Assembly (NCBI RefSeq): GCF_042433895.1
Contig: NZ_JBHLUA010000012.1
Location: forward strand, 248,001-312,000
DNA: 64,000 nucleotides
Direction of reading: 5' to 3'
Origin: Mesonia maritima
GTDB taxonomy: Bacteria > Bacteroidota > Bacteroidia > Flavobacteriales > Flavobacteriaceae
This document shows, piece after piece, positions 33,772-42,684 of this stretch. Under the pieces are notes generated by a model, which was not told the origin of the DNA, did not search any database, and saw nothing but the letters and a program-made list of their open reading frames with translations. Position 1 is the stretch's first letter, and every line of letters begins with the position of its first letter. Made by a program: the position numbers and the translations under genes.

Positions 33772-36700
33772 ATGATTAATAAAATAATCGCGTTTTCCAT
33801 TAATAATAAATTTATTATTGGACTACTTACCTTGGCGCTTATAGGGACGGGTATTTGGTCCATGTCTACCGTAAACCTGGGATCGGTGCCAGATATTACA
33901 AATAACCAGGTCCAGGTTATTACCCAATCTCCTAATCTGGCTACAGAAGATATAGAGCAATTTGTTACCTATCCTGTAGAACTTTCTATGGGTAATTTAC
34001 CCGGAGTTACAGAAATACGATCTGTTTCCCGGTTTGGTCTTTCCGTAGTTACCATTGTTTTTAAGGACGATATGGGCATTTACAAGCCCCGTCAACTCGT
34101 TCAGGAAAAACTTAACGAAGTTAGGGACCAAATACCTGAAAAATTTGGCAGTCCATCTATGGGACCCATTACTACTGGTCTTGGGGAGATTTATCAATAT
34201 ACCATCAAACCTCAAAAAGAATATGATACGGTTTACTCTCCTACTGAGCTGAGAACAATTCAAGATTGGATTGTAAAGCGTCAAATGACGCTTGTAGAAG
34301 GTGTGGTAGAAGTTAATTCCTTTGGTGGTAATATCAAACAATATGAAATAGCCATTAATCCTGAGAAGCTGAATGCTTTAAACATCTCTATCTCTCAAGT
34401 CTTTGCTGCTCTACAAAAAAACAATGTTAATACGGGGGGGGCTTACATCGAAAAAAACAACATGGCCAATTTTATCCGAGGAGAAGGCCTAATTAGATCT
34501 TTGGATGATATACAATCTATTGTTATTAAGAACGAAAATAGCGTACCTGTTACAATTGGAGATGCGGCAGAAGATGTGCAGTTTGGAAGTCAGGTACGAT
34601 ATGGGGCTTTTACCCAGGATGGCCGCGAAGCCGTTGGCGGAATGGTCTTAATGCTAAAAGGAGCTAATCCTAATAAGGTAATTGCAAATGTCCAGGATCG
34701 AATGGAAACGGTAGAACAATCATTACCAGAAGGTTTATCAATAGAACCTTTTCTGGACAGAAGTGTTTTGATAGAAAGAACTACAAGTACTGTAACCCAA
34801 AATCTTATAGAAGGCGCTTTAATTGTAATTTTCGCTTTGGTTATCCTCTTAGGAAGTTTAAGGGGGGGATTGATAACTGCTACCACCATTCCCCTGTCCT
34901 TACTATTCGCCTTTATACTCATGAAACAATTCAATGTTTGGGCAAATTTAATGAGCCTGGGAGCCATTGACTTCGGAATTATAATCGATGGAGCCGTTAT
35001 TATTATTGAAGGCACCGTTTATGAAATACAAAAACGTATTCGATCAGGCAAAGTGAAATTCAATCAGGCGAAGATGGATGAAGTAGCCTACGATGCAGGA
35101 AGTACGATGATGGGTTCTGCATTTTTTGGCCAAATTATAATTTTAATAGTGTTTGCTCCCATACTTTTCCTTACAGGTGTGGAAGGAAAAATGTTCCGTC
35201 CTATGGCATTTACATTTGGCTTTGCTATGATTGGAGCGATCTTTCTTTGTTTGACTTATGTTCCAATGATGTCGGCCTTGTTTATGAAACCTATTCAAAA
35301 TAAGAAAAACTGGTTTGGCAAGTTTGAACGCTGGCTGGAAAGAATAAGCGATAAAATTATTGGGGGTATTGAAAAAGTTTATATGCCTTTACTGAAAGGA
35401 GCATTAAAACTGAAATTAATAGTACTTGGTTCTGCAGTGGTACTGCTTATTATTGCGGGTTTTATCTTTTCCAGAATGGGAGGGGAATTCGTTCCACAAC
35501 TCGATGAAGGGGATATTGCCATGCAGGCTTTAATTAGGCCCGGAAGTGGTTTGAGTGAAACAATTGATGTTTCAACAAAAATAGAGGACGTTCTTCTTGA
35601 GAATTTCCCCGAAGTAAAAACGGCTGTAGCAAGGATTGGGGTTGCAGATATTCCTACCGACCCCATGCCCATGGATATTGCCGATATGTTCATAATATTG
35701 GAAAAGGATATGGATAAGTGGACTTCGGCCGATACCAAAGAAGCATTGATTGAAAAGATAAAAGAAAAACTCAATGATGAGCTTACCGGGGTGAACCTTG
35801 TATTTAGTCAGCCGGTAGAACTGCGATTCAATGAATTACTCACCGGTGTCCGGGAAGATGTAGCGGTAAAATTATACGGAGAAGATCTTGATCTCCTTGC
35901 TGAAAAAGCCAATCAAATGGCTGAAATAATACAAACTATTCCCGGGGTAGGAGATGTAAACCCTGAACGTACATCCGGTCTTCCGCAGATGACAGTTCGC
36001 TTTAACCGGGATAAAATTGCCCAATACGGGTTGGATATTGAAAAGATTAATGACTACATAAGCGCTGCGTTTGCCGGAGGTACAGCAGGTGTCATATTTG
36101 AAGGGGAAAAACGTTTTGATATGGTAATACGTTTTGATGAGGCTCACCGCCAAAACATTGATGATTTAAGGACACTTTATATAGACCTCCCTGATGGTAC
36201 TCAGGTACCAATCAAGGAAGTAGCAGACATTAGCTATGTCCCAGGCCCTATGCAAATATCAAGGGACAATACTTTCCGCAGGACGTATGTGGGGGTAAAT
36301 GCCCGGGGTAGGGATGTAGAATCTGTGGTAAATGATATTCAGCAAAAACTGGATGAAGAATTAGATTTACCTCCAGGCTACTACATTACCTATGGCGGCG
36401 AATTTGAAAACCTTCAGCGGGCAAAGGGCCGTTTGCAAATTGTAGTGCCTATTGCTTTGTTCTTAATTTTCGTACTGCTATACTTTGCGCTTCAGTCCTT
36501 TTCACAATCCATTATGATCTACATAGCCATTCCACTGGCGGCTATTGGTGGAATATTTGCCCTTTGGTTAAGGGATATGCCTTTTAGCATTTCAGCCGGA
36601 GTAGGCTTTATTGTCCTATTTGGTGTAGCAGTTCTAAATGGCCTGGTGCTCATTAACCGGTTCAATTCTCTAAAAGAAGAAGGGGTAACCAGTATTAAAG

Positions 36701-38205
36701 ACAGAATTTTCACTGGAACTAAAGAACGAATAAGACCTATTATGTTAACAGCAACAACAGATATTTTTGGCTTTTTGCCTATGGCATTTTCATCTTCTGC
36801 AGGAGCTGAAGTTCAACGACCTTTGGCTACAGTGGTAATTGGGGGAATGCTTACGGCTACCTTACTTACTCTGGTTGTTCTCCCCGTCCTATATACTTTT
36901 GTAGAGAAGAGAAGGGAAAAGAAAGAACAGAATAAAATTGATTCTTCCAATTCCCGATCATTAGCTACAATTTTAGTGATAGGGTTGTTATTAAGCGGAT
37001 CATTTTCTGCTAATGCCCAATCTGATACAACTTCTTATGCATATCCACTTCAGGATACCTTACAAACTATCAGTTTGGAAGAAGCCAAAGAGTTGGCTAT
37101 TAAAAACTATCCACGATTGAAAGCTGCTCAACTTGAAATTGAAAGTGAGGAGGTTTTGCGAAAAACAGCATATGATTTTGGTAATACCCAAATTTTCACG
37201 GGAAAAGAAGAAGTAGGGAATGGATCTGACGGTATCTATACAAAAGTTGGGGTTCAGCAACAGGGCATAGATATCTTCGGAATTGTCCCCCGCTTAAAGT
37301 TGCAAAAAGAAAGGGTAGCTCTTGCAGAAAATGCTTTAGACCTTAACAGCTTAGGAATAGAACGTGAGGTAAGTAGGGCCTGGGCTGCAGTTTATGCCCA
37401 GAAGAGAACCTATCAGGTCTATAAAAAAATGGATTCTATTTTTGAAGATATTGAAAGGGCCGCGAGAATTAGGTACGAGACCGAAGCCACCTCTAAATTA
37501 GAGTATCTTGCTACCTCAAACCAGGCAAATGAAGTTAAAATTCAATTGGAACAGTCCTACCGAAATTACTTAAAAGCTTTGCAGCGCTTAAATTTGTGGT
37601 TTGCATCTGATACCTTATATAACGTTCCTGATTTGCCTACCGAAGTACTGGACAAACCACTAAATTTCCTAGTGGAATCCCTGGAAAACCATCCTTTGCT
37701 CCAGGTATCGGGACAAAGGGTAGAAGTGGCGAAAGCGGTCACCAGGGAACGAAAATCAGAATTCCTGCCCAAACTCCAGGGACAGTATGCGAGGCAGGAA
37801 GTCAATGGGCAGTCTGGTTTTTACCAGTATCAGGTAGGGATTCAGATTCCACTTTTCTTTGGCCCTGAATTGGGCCGTACCCAGGAAGCAAGAGTAAATC
37901 GCAAGATTGCAGAGCAAAATTTTTATCAGGATAAACTAGAATTGGAAACGGCATATAAAAATATGCGGGAAGAATATATTAAATGGCGAAACTCCTGGAA
38001 TTATTATAAAGAGGAGGCACTTCCTTTAGCCAAAGAACAACAAAATGGATCTGTCCTGGCTTTTAAAGAAGGAGCTATAGATTATGTGACTTTCCTGCAG
38101 AACATAAGGGATGCCATCCGCATTGAAGTAAACTCCTGGAACGCTTTTAATGATTATCTCGATAGCCGATATCAACTCGAATATTACCTGAAAAATTCAA
38201 ACTAA
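33772..38205 (+). CDS. czcA: CzcA-type RND heavy-metal efflux pump fused to a TolC-type channel
   Basis: A 1477-aa fusion. Residues 1-~1045 are a complete RND pump (VNLGSVPDITNNQVQV; GAIDFGIIIDGAVIIIEG; DPMPMDIADMF, which suits Co/Zn/Cd/Ni pumps rather than Cu/Ag ones). Residues 1064-1083 (LATILVIGLLLSGSFSANAQ) look like a signal peptide with an A-N-A cleavage site. Residues ~1090-1477 are a TolC-family outer-membrane factor (SLEEAKELAIKNYPRL; YQVGIQIPLFFGPELGR). The fusion is typical for Bacteroidota. The internal signal segment suggests that the channel part is cut off and sent to the outer membrane. Confidence 0.92.
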   Translation: MINKIIAFSINNKFIIGLLTLALIGTGIWSMSTVNLGSVPDITNNQVQVITQSPNLATEDIEQFVTYPVELSMGNLPGVTEIRSVSRFGLSVVTIVFKDDMGIYKPRQLVQEKLNEVRDQIPEKFGSPSMGPITTGLGEIYQYTIKPQKEYDTVYSPTELRTIQDWIVKRQMTLVEGVVEVNSFGGNIKQYEIAINPEKLNALNISISQVFAALQKNNVNTGGAYIEKNNMANFIRGEGLIRSLDDIQSIVIKNENSVPVTIGDAAEDVQFGSQVRYGAFTQDGREAVGGMVLMLKGANPNKVIANVQDRMETVEQSLPEGLSIEPFLDRSVLIERTTSTVTQNLIEGALIVIFALVILLGSLRGGLITATTIPLSLLFAFILMKQFNVWANLMSLGAIDFGIIIDGAVIIIEGTVYEIQKRIRSGKVKFNQAKMDEVAYDAGSTMMGSAFFGQIIILIVFAPILFLTGVEGKMFRPMAFTFGFAMIGAIFLCLTYVPMMSALFMKPIQNKKNWFGKFERWLERISDKIIGGIEKVYMPLLKGALKLKLIVLGSAVVLLIIAGFIFSRMGGEFVPQLDEGDIAMQALIRPGSGLSETIDVSTKIEDVLLENFPEVKTAVARIGVADIPTDPMPMDIADMFIILEKDMDKWTSADTKEALIEKIKEKLNDELTGVNLVFSQPVELRFNELLTGVREDVAVKLYGEDLDLLAEKANQMAEIIQTIPGVGDVNPERTSGLPQMTVRFNRDKIAQYGLDIEKINDYISAAFAGGTAGVIFEGEKRFDMVIRFDEAHRQNIDDLRTLYIDLPDGTQVPIKEVADISYVPGPMQISRDNTFRRTYVGVNARGRDVESVVNDIQQKLDEELDLPPGYYITYGGEFENLQRAKGRLQIVVPIALFLIFVLLYFALQSFSQSIMIYIAIPLAAIGGIFALWLRDMPFSISAGVGFIVLFGVAVLNGLVLINRFNSLKEEGVTSIKDRIFTGTKERIRPIMLTATTDIFGFLPMAFSSSAGAEVQRPLATVVIGGMLTATLLTLVVLPVLYTFVEKRREKKEQNKIDSSNSRSLATILVIGLLLSGSFSANAQSDTTSYAYPLQDTLQTISLEEAKELAIKNYPRLKAAQLEIESEEVLRKTAYDFGNTQIFTGKEEVGNGSDGIYTKVGVQQQGIDIFGIVPRLKLQKERVALAENALDLNSLGIEREVSRAWAAVYAQKRTYQVYKKMDSIFEDIERAARIRYETEATSKLEYLATSNQANEVKIQLEQSYRNYLKALQRLNLWFASDTLYNVPDLPTEVLDKPLNFLVESLENHPLLQVSGQRVEVAKAVTRERKSEFLPKLQGQYARQEVNGQSGFYQYQVGIQIPLFFGPELGRTQEARVNRKIAEQNFYQDKLELETAYKNMREEYIKWRNSWNYYKEEALPLAKEQQNGSVLAFKEGAIDYVTFLQNIRDAIRIEVNSWNAFNDYLDSRYQLEYYLKNSN

Positions 38206-38226
38206 AAACTAAGTAATAAAAACGAT

Positions 38227-39462
38227 ATGAATACAAGATCAATAAATATTTTAACACTTGCCTTAACCCTCAGCCTCTTCTTTGGATGTAAAGAAAATTC
38301 TGAAACAGGAGAAGACCTTTCCCGTGATACTGCAACTACGAATACTGAAGAGGGTGAAGGTCACAACGAGGAGGGCGAAGAAGAAGGAGGTATGGGCGCG
38401 GTGCACCTTTCCGACTTAAAATTCAATAGCTTAGGGATAAAGGTGGATACCTTACCCAAAAAAGCGCTTTCGGGACTTGTGGAAGCCAACGGGCAGTTGG
38501 AAGTACCACCGCAGTATGAAGCTACGGTGACCGCTATCCTTGGAGGTAATGTAACATCCATAAAGGTTATTGAAGGTGATAAGGTAAACAAAGGACAGGT
38601 TTTGGCCTACCTCGCCCACCCCGACCTAACCAGGATTCAGACAGACTACATCAATGCGTTTAACCGAATGCAATTTTTGGAAGACGAATTTAACAGACAA
38701 AAACGTTTATATGAAGCGGAAGTTGGTTCCGGAAAGACTTTTCAACAAACGCGGTCAGACTACCAATCGGTCAAGGGGGAAGTAACTGGCTATGAATCTC
38801 AAATTCGACAATTAAACTTAAGTCCTTCACAGGTAAGGAATGGAGATCTTTATGAGTATGTTCCGGTAGTAAGCCCCATTGCAGGATATATTGAAAAAGT
38901 AAAGGTACAGGTGGGACAATACGTAGAACCCCAAACCGGAATGTTTATGGTAGTGGACAATGAACATGTACATGCCGATTTAATGGTTTTTGAAAAAGAT
39001 ATCTATAAGGTAAAAGAGGGACAAAAAATCTCTTTTAGCCTGGAATCAGTCCCCGGCAGCAATCTAACTGGCGAGATCTATTCGGTTGGTAAACAATTTG
39101 AACAAAACCCGAAAGCAGTACATGTACATGCCGAAATTGACAAAAAAGAGGACTACCTGATTCCCGGAATGTACATACAGGGTAAAATCAGGACTGGTGC
39201 TTCACCTGTCACCGCTCTGCCGGAAGAAGCAATTATTGAAGAAGATGGTAACCCCTATATTTTTACAGCTCAAAAACACCAGGAGGATGGAGAAACTGAG
39301 TGGGAACTTAAACCAGTACAGGTAAGGACCGGGATTACCGAAGATGGCTGGGTAGAAATAAAACTTTTGGAACCACTGCCGGAAGGTACGATGGTTGCCT
39401 ATAACAATGCCTATTATCTGGTTTCTGAAATGCAGAAGAGCCAAACTTCCCACGGGCATTAA
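38227..39462 (+). CDS. czcB: CzcB-type RND periplasmic adaptor
   Basis: A 411-aa lipoprotein (lipobox LFFGC, Cys21) with a His/Glu-rich segment (EGEGHNEEGEEEGG). The membrane-fusion domains follow (LEVPPQYEATVTAILGGNVTS; NRMQFLEDEFNRQKRLY as the helical hairpin; SPIAGYIEKVKVQVGQY). The protein ends in a His-containing tail. It lies 21 bp after czcA and links the pump with the fused TolC part. Confidence 0.92.
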   Translation: MNTRSINILTLALTLSLFFGCKENSETGEDLSRDTATTNTEEGEGHNEEGEEEGGMGAVHLSDLKFNSLGIKVDTLPKKALSGLVEANGQLEVPPQYEATVTAILGGNVTSIKVIEGDKVNKGQVLAYLAHPDLTRIQTDYINAFNRMQFLEDEFNRQKRLYEAEVGSGKTFQQTRSDYQSVKGEVTGYESQIRQLNLSPSQVRNGDLYEYVPVVSPIAGYIEKVKVQVGQYVEPQTGMFMVVDNEHVHADLMVFEKDIYKVKEGQKISFSLESVPGSNLTGEIYSVGKQFEQNPKAVHVHAEIDKKEDYLIPGMYIQGKIRTGASPVTALPEEAIIEEDGNPYIFTAQKHQEDGETEWELKPVQVRTGITEDGWVEIKLLEPLPEGTMVAYNNAYYLVSEMQKSQTSHGH

Positions 39463-39554
39463 AAAAATTAGAAGAATGGACTCGCTGTCATAATTGTTTG
39501 TCTTGATTAAAATTTCAGTGGGTTCATTCTTATTAGAAAATTTAAAATATAATT

Positions 39555-39902
39555 ATGAAAGAAATAAAAGCATTTATAAAGCCAAAAAGGGCTCAGAAAG
39601 TAATCGAAGCGCTAAGTGACCACGGATTTAAGAGTATGACCATCTCGAAAGGGGAAGGTACAGGAGCTTTTAAAGCGAAGGGCGCATCGCCTTCTCTGGA
39701 TTTTCGTGTTACTGATAGTCCGGTAATTAAACTAGAATTGGTTTGCCAAAATGAGGAGTCTCAGATAGCAATTGATATTATTCTTGAAAACGGCAAAACA
39801 ACAGAACCCGGTGATGGTATCATTTATCTGTCAGATATAGAAAATGCTTTTCAAATTAAAACTGGAAAGTCATTAAAAACTAATAACTCTAAATTAAGCT
39901 AA
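39555..39902 (+). CDS. P-II-like signalling protein of the metal-efflux type
   Basis: A 115-aa protein with the ferredoxin-like P-II layout (MKEIKAFIKPKRAQKVIEAL; MTISKGEGTG; DIILENGKTTEPGDGIIYL). It differs from GlnB: the T-loop region is short and lacks the uridylylation tyrosine motif. P-II-like proteins beside RND genes are a known Bacteroidota arrangement and probably sense metal or nucleotide. Its C-terminal DIENAFQIKTGK recalls the nucleotide-binding end. It starts 92 bp after czcB and is followed, 1 bp later, by fur genes. Confidence 0.82.
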   Translation: MKEIKAFIKPKRAQKVIEALSDHGFKSMTISKGEGTGAFKAKGASPSLDFRVTDSPVIKLELVCQNEESQIAIDIILENGKTTEPGDGIIYLSDIENAFQIKTGKSLKTNNSKLS

Positions 39903-39903
39903 A

Positions 39904-40320
39904 ATGAATGATGTAGAAAGAATTTTAGAGTCTTATGAAGTTAGGCCAACAGCAATGCGCACCCTTATTTATAAATTTATGGCCAAAAATAACCGGGCTA
40001 TTGCTTTGTCAGAGATCGAAACCGCTTTTGTAAAAGCTGATCGAGCCACCTTATCTCGTACCATAAAGATTTTTGAAAAGAATGGTATAGTTCACCAAAT
40101 AGATGATGGCACTGGAATACCTAAATACGCGCTTTGCGAAACCCGATCTAACTGTGAAGTAGAACAGGATTTACACATCCATTTTCATTGTAAGTATTGT
40201 GATGAAACCGTTTGTTTGACCGACCATAAAATCCCGCATATTAATCTTCCGGAAGGATACATGCCAGAAAACGTAAATCTGGTAGTAAAAGGAATATGCG
40301 AGAAATGTAGTGGTGTTTAA
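39904..40320 (+). CDS. Fur family metalloregulator (1)
   Basis: A 138-aa Fur-superfamily repressor with an N-terminal winged helix (LESYEVRPTAMRTLIYKF; DRATLSRTIKIFEKNG) and a dimerisation domain with structural zinc cysteines (HCKYCDETVC and ICEKCSGV). The HIHFHC histidine cluster would hold the regulatory metal. It is 1 bp after the P-II-like gene and 9 bp before a second fur gene. It probably represses the czc or whole metal island; whether it is Fur-, Zur- or Nur-like cannot be told. Confidence 0.88.
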   Translation: MNDVERILESYEVRPTAMRTLIYKFMAKNNRAIALSEIETAFVKADRATLSRTIKIFEKNGIVHQIDDGTGIPKYALCETRSNCEVEQDLHIHFHCKYCDETVCLTDHKIPHINLPEGYMPENVNLVVKGICEKCSGV

Positions 40321-40329
40321 TTTTATAAG

Positions 40330-40806
40330 ATGATTAAAGCTAATAAAATACTTACAAGCAACGGGATAAGACCTACCAAAATGAGGGTATTTATTTATAA
40401 ATACCTCAAAAGAAAGTTTTATGCTGTAACATTAAGTGAAATAGAAAAGGCTCTCATCAAAAAAAGTGACCATACAGGGGACAGAACGACAATTTATAGG
40501 AATATAAAGCTGTTCCATGAAAAAGGCTTAATACATCAAATAGATGATGGATCAGCTATCGCGAAATATGCATACTCAGATAAAAACTGTTTGGATTTGC
40601 ACCTGCATTTTCATTGTGTACGTTGCGGGAACACCTTTTGTTTACCAAATAAAATACAGTACGATAGTCTGCCCGATAAATACGAAATAATTGATGTGAA
40701 TTTAGTTTTAAAGGGAACCTGTGGAAAATGTAGAAAAGCAAGGAAATTTAAAAAAAGAACCCATTCATCTGCTAATAAAAGTTTAGACGATGATACAAAA
40801 TTATAA
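40330..40806 (+). CDS. Fur family metalloregulator (2)
   Basis: A 158-aa Fur-superfamily protein, clearly a duplicate of the preceding gene: TSNGIRPTKMRVFIYKYL, DRTTIYRNIKLFHEKGLIHQIDDG and HLHFHCVRCGNTFC with the closing pair CGKC. It keeps the standard TTIYRN recognition helix, which the first copy has changed to ATLSRT. A basic C-terminal extension (RKARKFKKRTHSS) is unusual. Two tandem repressors suggest two metals or two targets. Confidence 0.88.
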   Translation: MIKANKILTSNGIRPTKMRVFIYKYLKRKFYAVTLSEIEKALIKKSDHTGDRTTIYRNIKLFHEKGLIHQIDDGSAIAKYAYSDKNCLDLHLHFHCVRCGNTFCLPNKIQYDSLPDKYEIIDVNLVLKGTCGKCRKARKFKKRTHSSANKSLDDDTKL

Positions 40807-41439
40807 ATTCCGAAAAAAATAATGACATAAAGCAGCGGTGAGAGTTTGGATATTTCCTTTCCCGAAGAAATTTAACGGACTTTGGGGCTAAATAGCAGAA
40901 ACAGTTTACCAAATACTTTTACCTTTTAGCAAGACCAATATTCGAAATTTTGAATCTGAAACGGAAAAATTAGCAAAGCTCGAACAAAGAGCATTGGTAT
41001 TGATAAATAAAATAATAACACTTAAATCTAAAAAGTACGTATGATTAGTGTTTTGGAGAAATGCTGAGGAAATGGTGGGAATTGTCGAGAATCCTCATTT
41101 TATGGATATTCCTGATTCCTATTGTGCCCCGCGACAGAAAAATGAAAGGACCGGGGAATGAGAGAACGGTACGACTGTCAATATCTATGACTTATAATTT
41201 GAAAAATTCAGGATATTATTTATGCTAATATAAAAACATATCTGAGTTTAACAGGATTATAAAAGTAGAATGATTAGATCATCCTGTAAAGTTGATAAAC
41301 TTCCACCTGAGTCGAACCTGTCCGAGATACAGGTATGCATAAATAAGGATATGGCAAAGTACAATTGAGAACAATGCCTGAACAGAGGAATTGGGATGGA
41401 TGTTTGCACATAAAAATGCAATAATATTAATTTTAAAAG
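40807..41439. pseudogene. Gene-free stretch with decayed reading frames
   Basis: No intact gene is seen in these 633 bp. Startless plus-strand fragments survive: about 40880-41043 (IAETVYQILLPFS, SETEKLAKLEQRALVLI, ending SKKYV), preceded in frame by a stop, and about 41050-41162 (VFWRNAEEMVGIVENPHFMD). Neither is recognised. A small hairpin (CCTGT/ACAGG near 41318-41334) also occurs. It reads as the graveyard of one or two lost cargo genes at the border between the czc and ion modules. Confidence 0.45.
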
Positions 41440-41799
41440 ATGTTACAGATTACAGACATAAAAAGAGAAAATGTGGTTACCTCAATTGCCAGCGGTAAAC
41501 TCAACCAGTACGATTTTGAAAAAATACATCCGCTTATCCACATTATTCTTGAAAAAAGATTAAAGGTTCGATGGTATTTTGAGATGAACGATTTTCAAGG
41601 CTGGCATATAGAAGGTCTATGGAAAGATTTCTCTAAAGATGTTGGCCACGAAAAGGAGTACGAAAAAATAGCATTGGTAGGGGAAAAAAAATGGCGAAAG
41701 TGGGCGGCCCAGTTTATGAAACCATTTTGCAATGCCGAAATTAAATATTTCGATCCAGACGAGAAACAGGAGGCCAAAATATGGATTGAAAGTGAGTAA
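41440..41799 (+). CDS. SpoIIAA-like (STAS-type) protein (1)
   Basis: A 119-aa protein of the SpoIIAA-like family, a STAS-fold cytoplasmic domain without the phosphorylatable serine of true anti-anti-sigma factors. Visible features are IASGKLNQYDFEKIHPLI, VRWYFEMNDFQGWHIEGLW and FDPDEKQEAKIWIE. Two paralogues occur at 44153 and 57998. Members are often encoded next to stress and transport genes in Bacteroidota; the molecular role is unknown. It opens a gene run with a zinc-ribbon protein and ion-channel genes. Confidence 0.82.
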   Translation: MLQITDIKRENVVTSIASGKLNQYDFEKIHPLIHIILEKRLKVRWYFEMNDFQGWHIEGLWKDFSKDVGHEKEYEKIALVGEKKWRKWAAQFMKPFCNAEIKYFDPDEKQEAKIWIESE

Positions 41800-41848
41800 T
41801 GACATGGCATTGGTGATTAACAAAAGAATAAACTAAAAATATATTGAT

Positions 41849-42124
41849 ATGGGATTTTTAAAACATTTATTTAGAGGCTCCGGATATGGAGGCCATCATT
41901 CCCGCGGGCATCATAATAAGCGCGGTTATGATTATAGGGAAAATAATCCAGATGCAAAGGTTATGATTCGTTGCACGGCCTGTGGTGAGAAAAATGAAGA
42001 GAGCGCAGCCTTTTGTAAAAAGTGCGGTTCACCTTTAGGCAAGTCCAAGTGTAGTAACTGTAACGAGAGTGTGCCAGTCGAGGCAAAATTTTGCCCTAAT
42101 TGCGGTACTGAAATAAAACAATAG
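41849..42124 (+). CDS. Double zinc-ribbon protein with His-rich N-terminus
   Basis: A 91-aa protein. The first 40 residues are Gly/His-rich (RGSGYGGHHSRGHHNKRGY). Two zinc ribbons follow (IRCTACGEK...FCKKCGSPL and SKCSNCNES...FCPNCGTEI), eight cysteines in CxxC pairs. It could buffer or sense Zn, or act as an adaptor. Its stop abuts the start of the YceI-like gene (TAG ATG), so the two are co-translated. Confidence 0.8.
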   Translation: MGFLKHLFRGSGYGGHHSRGHHNKRGYDYRENNPDAKVMIRCTACGEKNEESAAFCKKCGSPLGKSKCSNCNESVPVEAKFCPNCGTEIKQ

Positions 42125-42667
42125 ATGAAATACTATGTTTTAATAATCCTGTTTTTTGGTTTTCTGAAAGCGAACGCCCAAAAAATTTACAGGACCGAAG
42201 AAGGCCACGTTGAGATGATGGCAATGGTTGAGAATTTACCCATTAAGGCAGAAAGTCATAAATTGGCCTTATATCTCGACTATGATTCCAAAGTGGTCAG
42301 TGGGGTACTCGACCTTAAAACGCTATCGACCAACAACCCTGAAATCAGCGCAATGCTGGAAAGGCAGGAAGACCCCTTGATGCTTCGGTTTACCGGTACG
42401 GTGCCTTCTGTTGATTTTTTGTCAAAACGGCACGACCCTATCAACTTTAATTGGCTGATAGATGTTACTTATCAAGGAAAAGCCTTTAAATCACAATTTA
42501 AAGCAACCATCACTCATATAGAACAAGGTTTACGTATGTCGTGTCTTATAAGTGCAACTGGACAATTATTGGTTTCTAATACTGGTTTGGATTCCATAAT
42601 AGAGGGTATCGATGACACCATAGAGGTACAATTTGCCCAAATGGTTTTGAAATTGGACAACCAGTAA
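42125..42667 (+). CDS. Exported YceI-like protein
   Basis: A 180-aa protein with a signal peptide (FGFLKANAQ). The mature part resembles a small lipocalin-type YceI domain (TEEGHVEMMAMVENLPIKA, VVSGVLDLKTLSTNNPEISA, INFNWLIDVTYQG), which binds isoprenoid-like lipids in known cases. The assignment is by general pattern and is less certain than the others. It is adjacent to the zinc-ribbon gene and 17 bp before the bestrophin gene. Confidence 0.6.
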   Translation: MKYYVLIILFFGFLKANAQKIYRTEEGHVEMMAMVENLPIKAESHKLALYLDYDSKVVSGVLDLKTLSTNNPEISAMLERQEDPLMLRFTGTVPSVDFLSKRHDPINFNWLIDVTYQGKAFKSQFKATITHIEQGLRMSCLISATGQLLVSNTGLDSIIEGIDDTIEVQFAQMVLKLDNQ

Positions 42668-42684
42668 TTTAATAATCAAATGAA

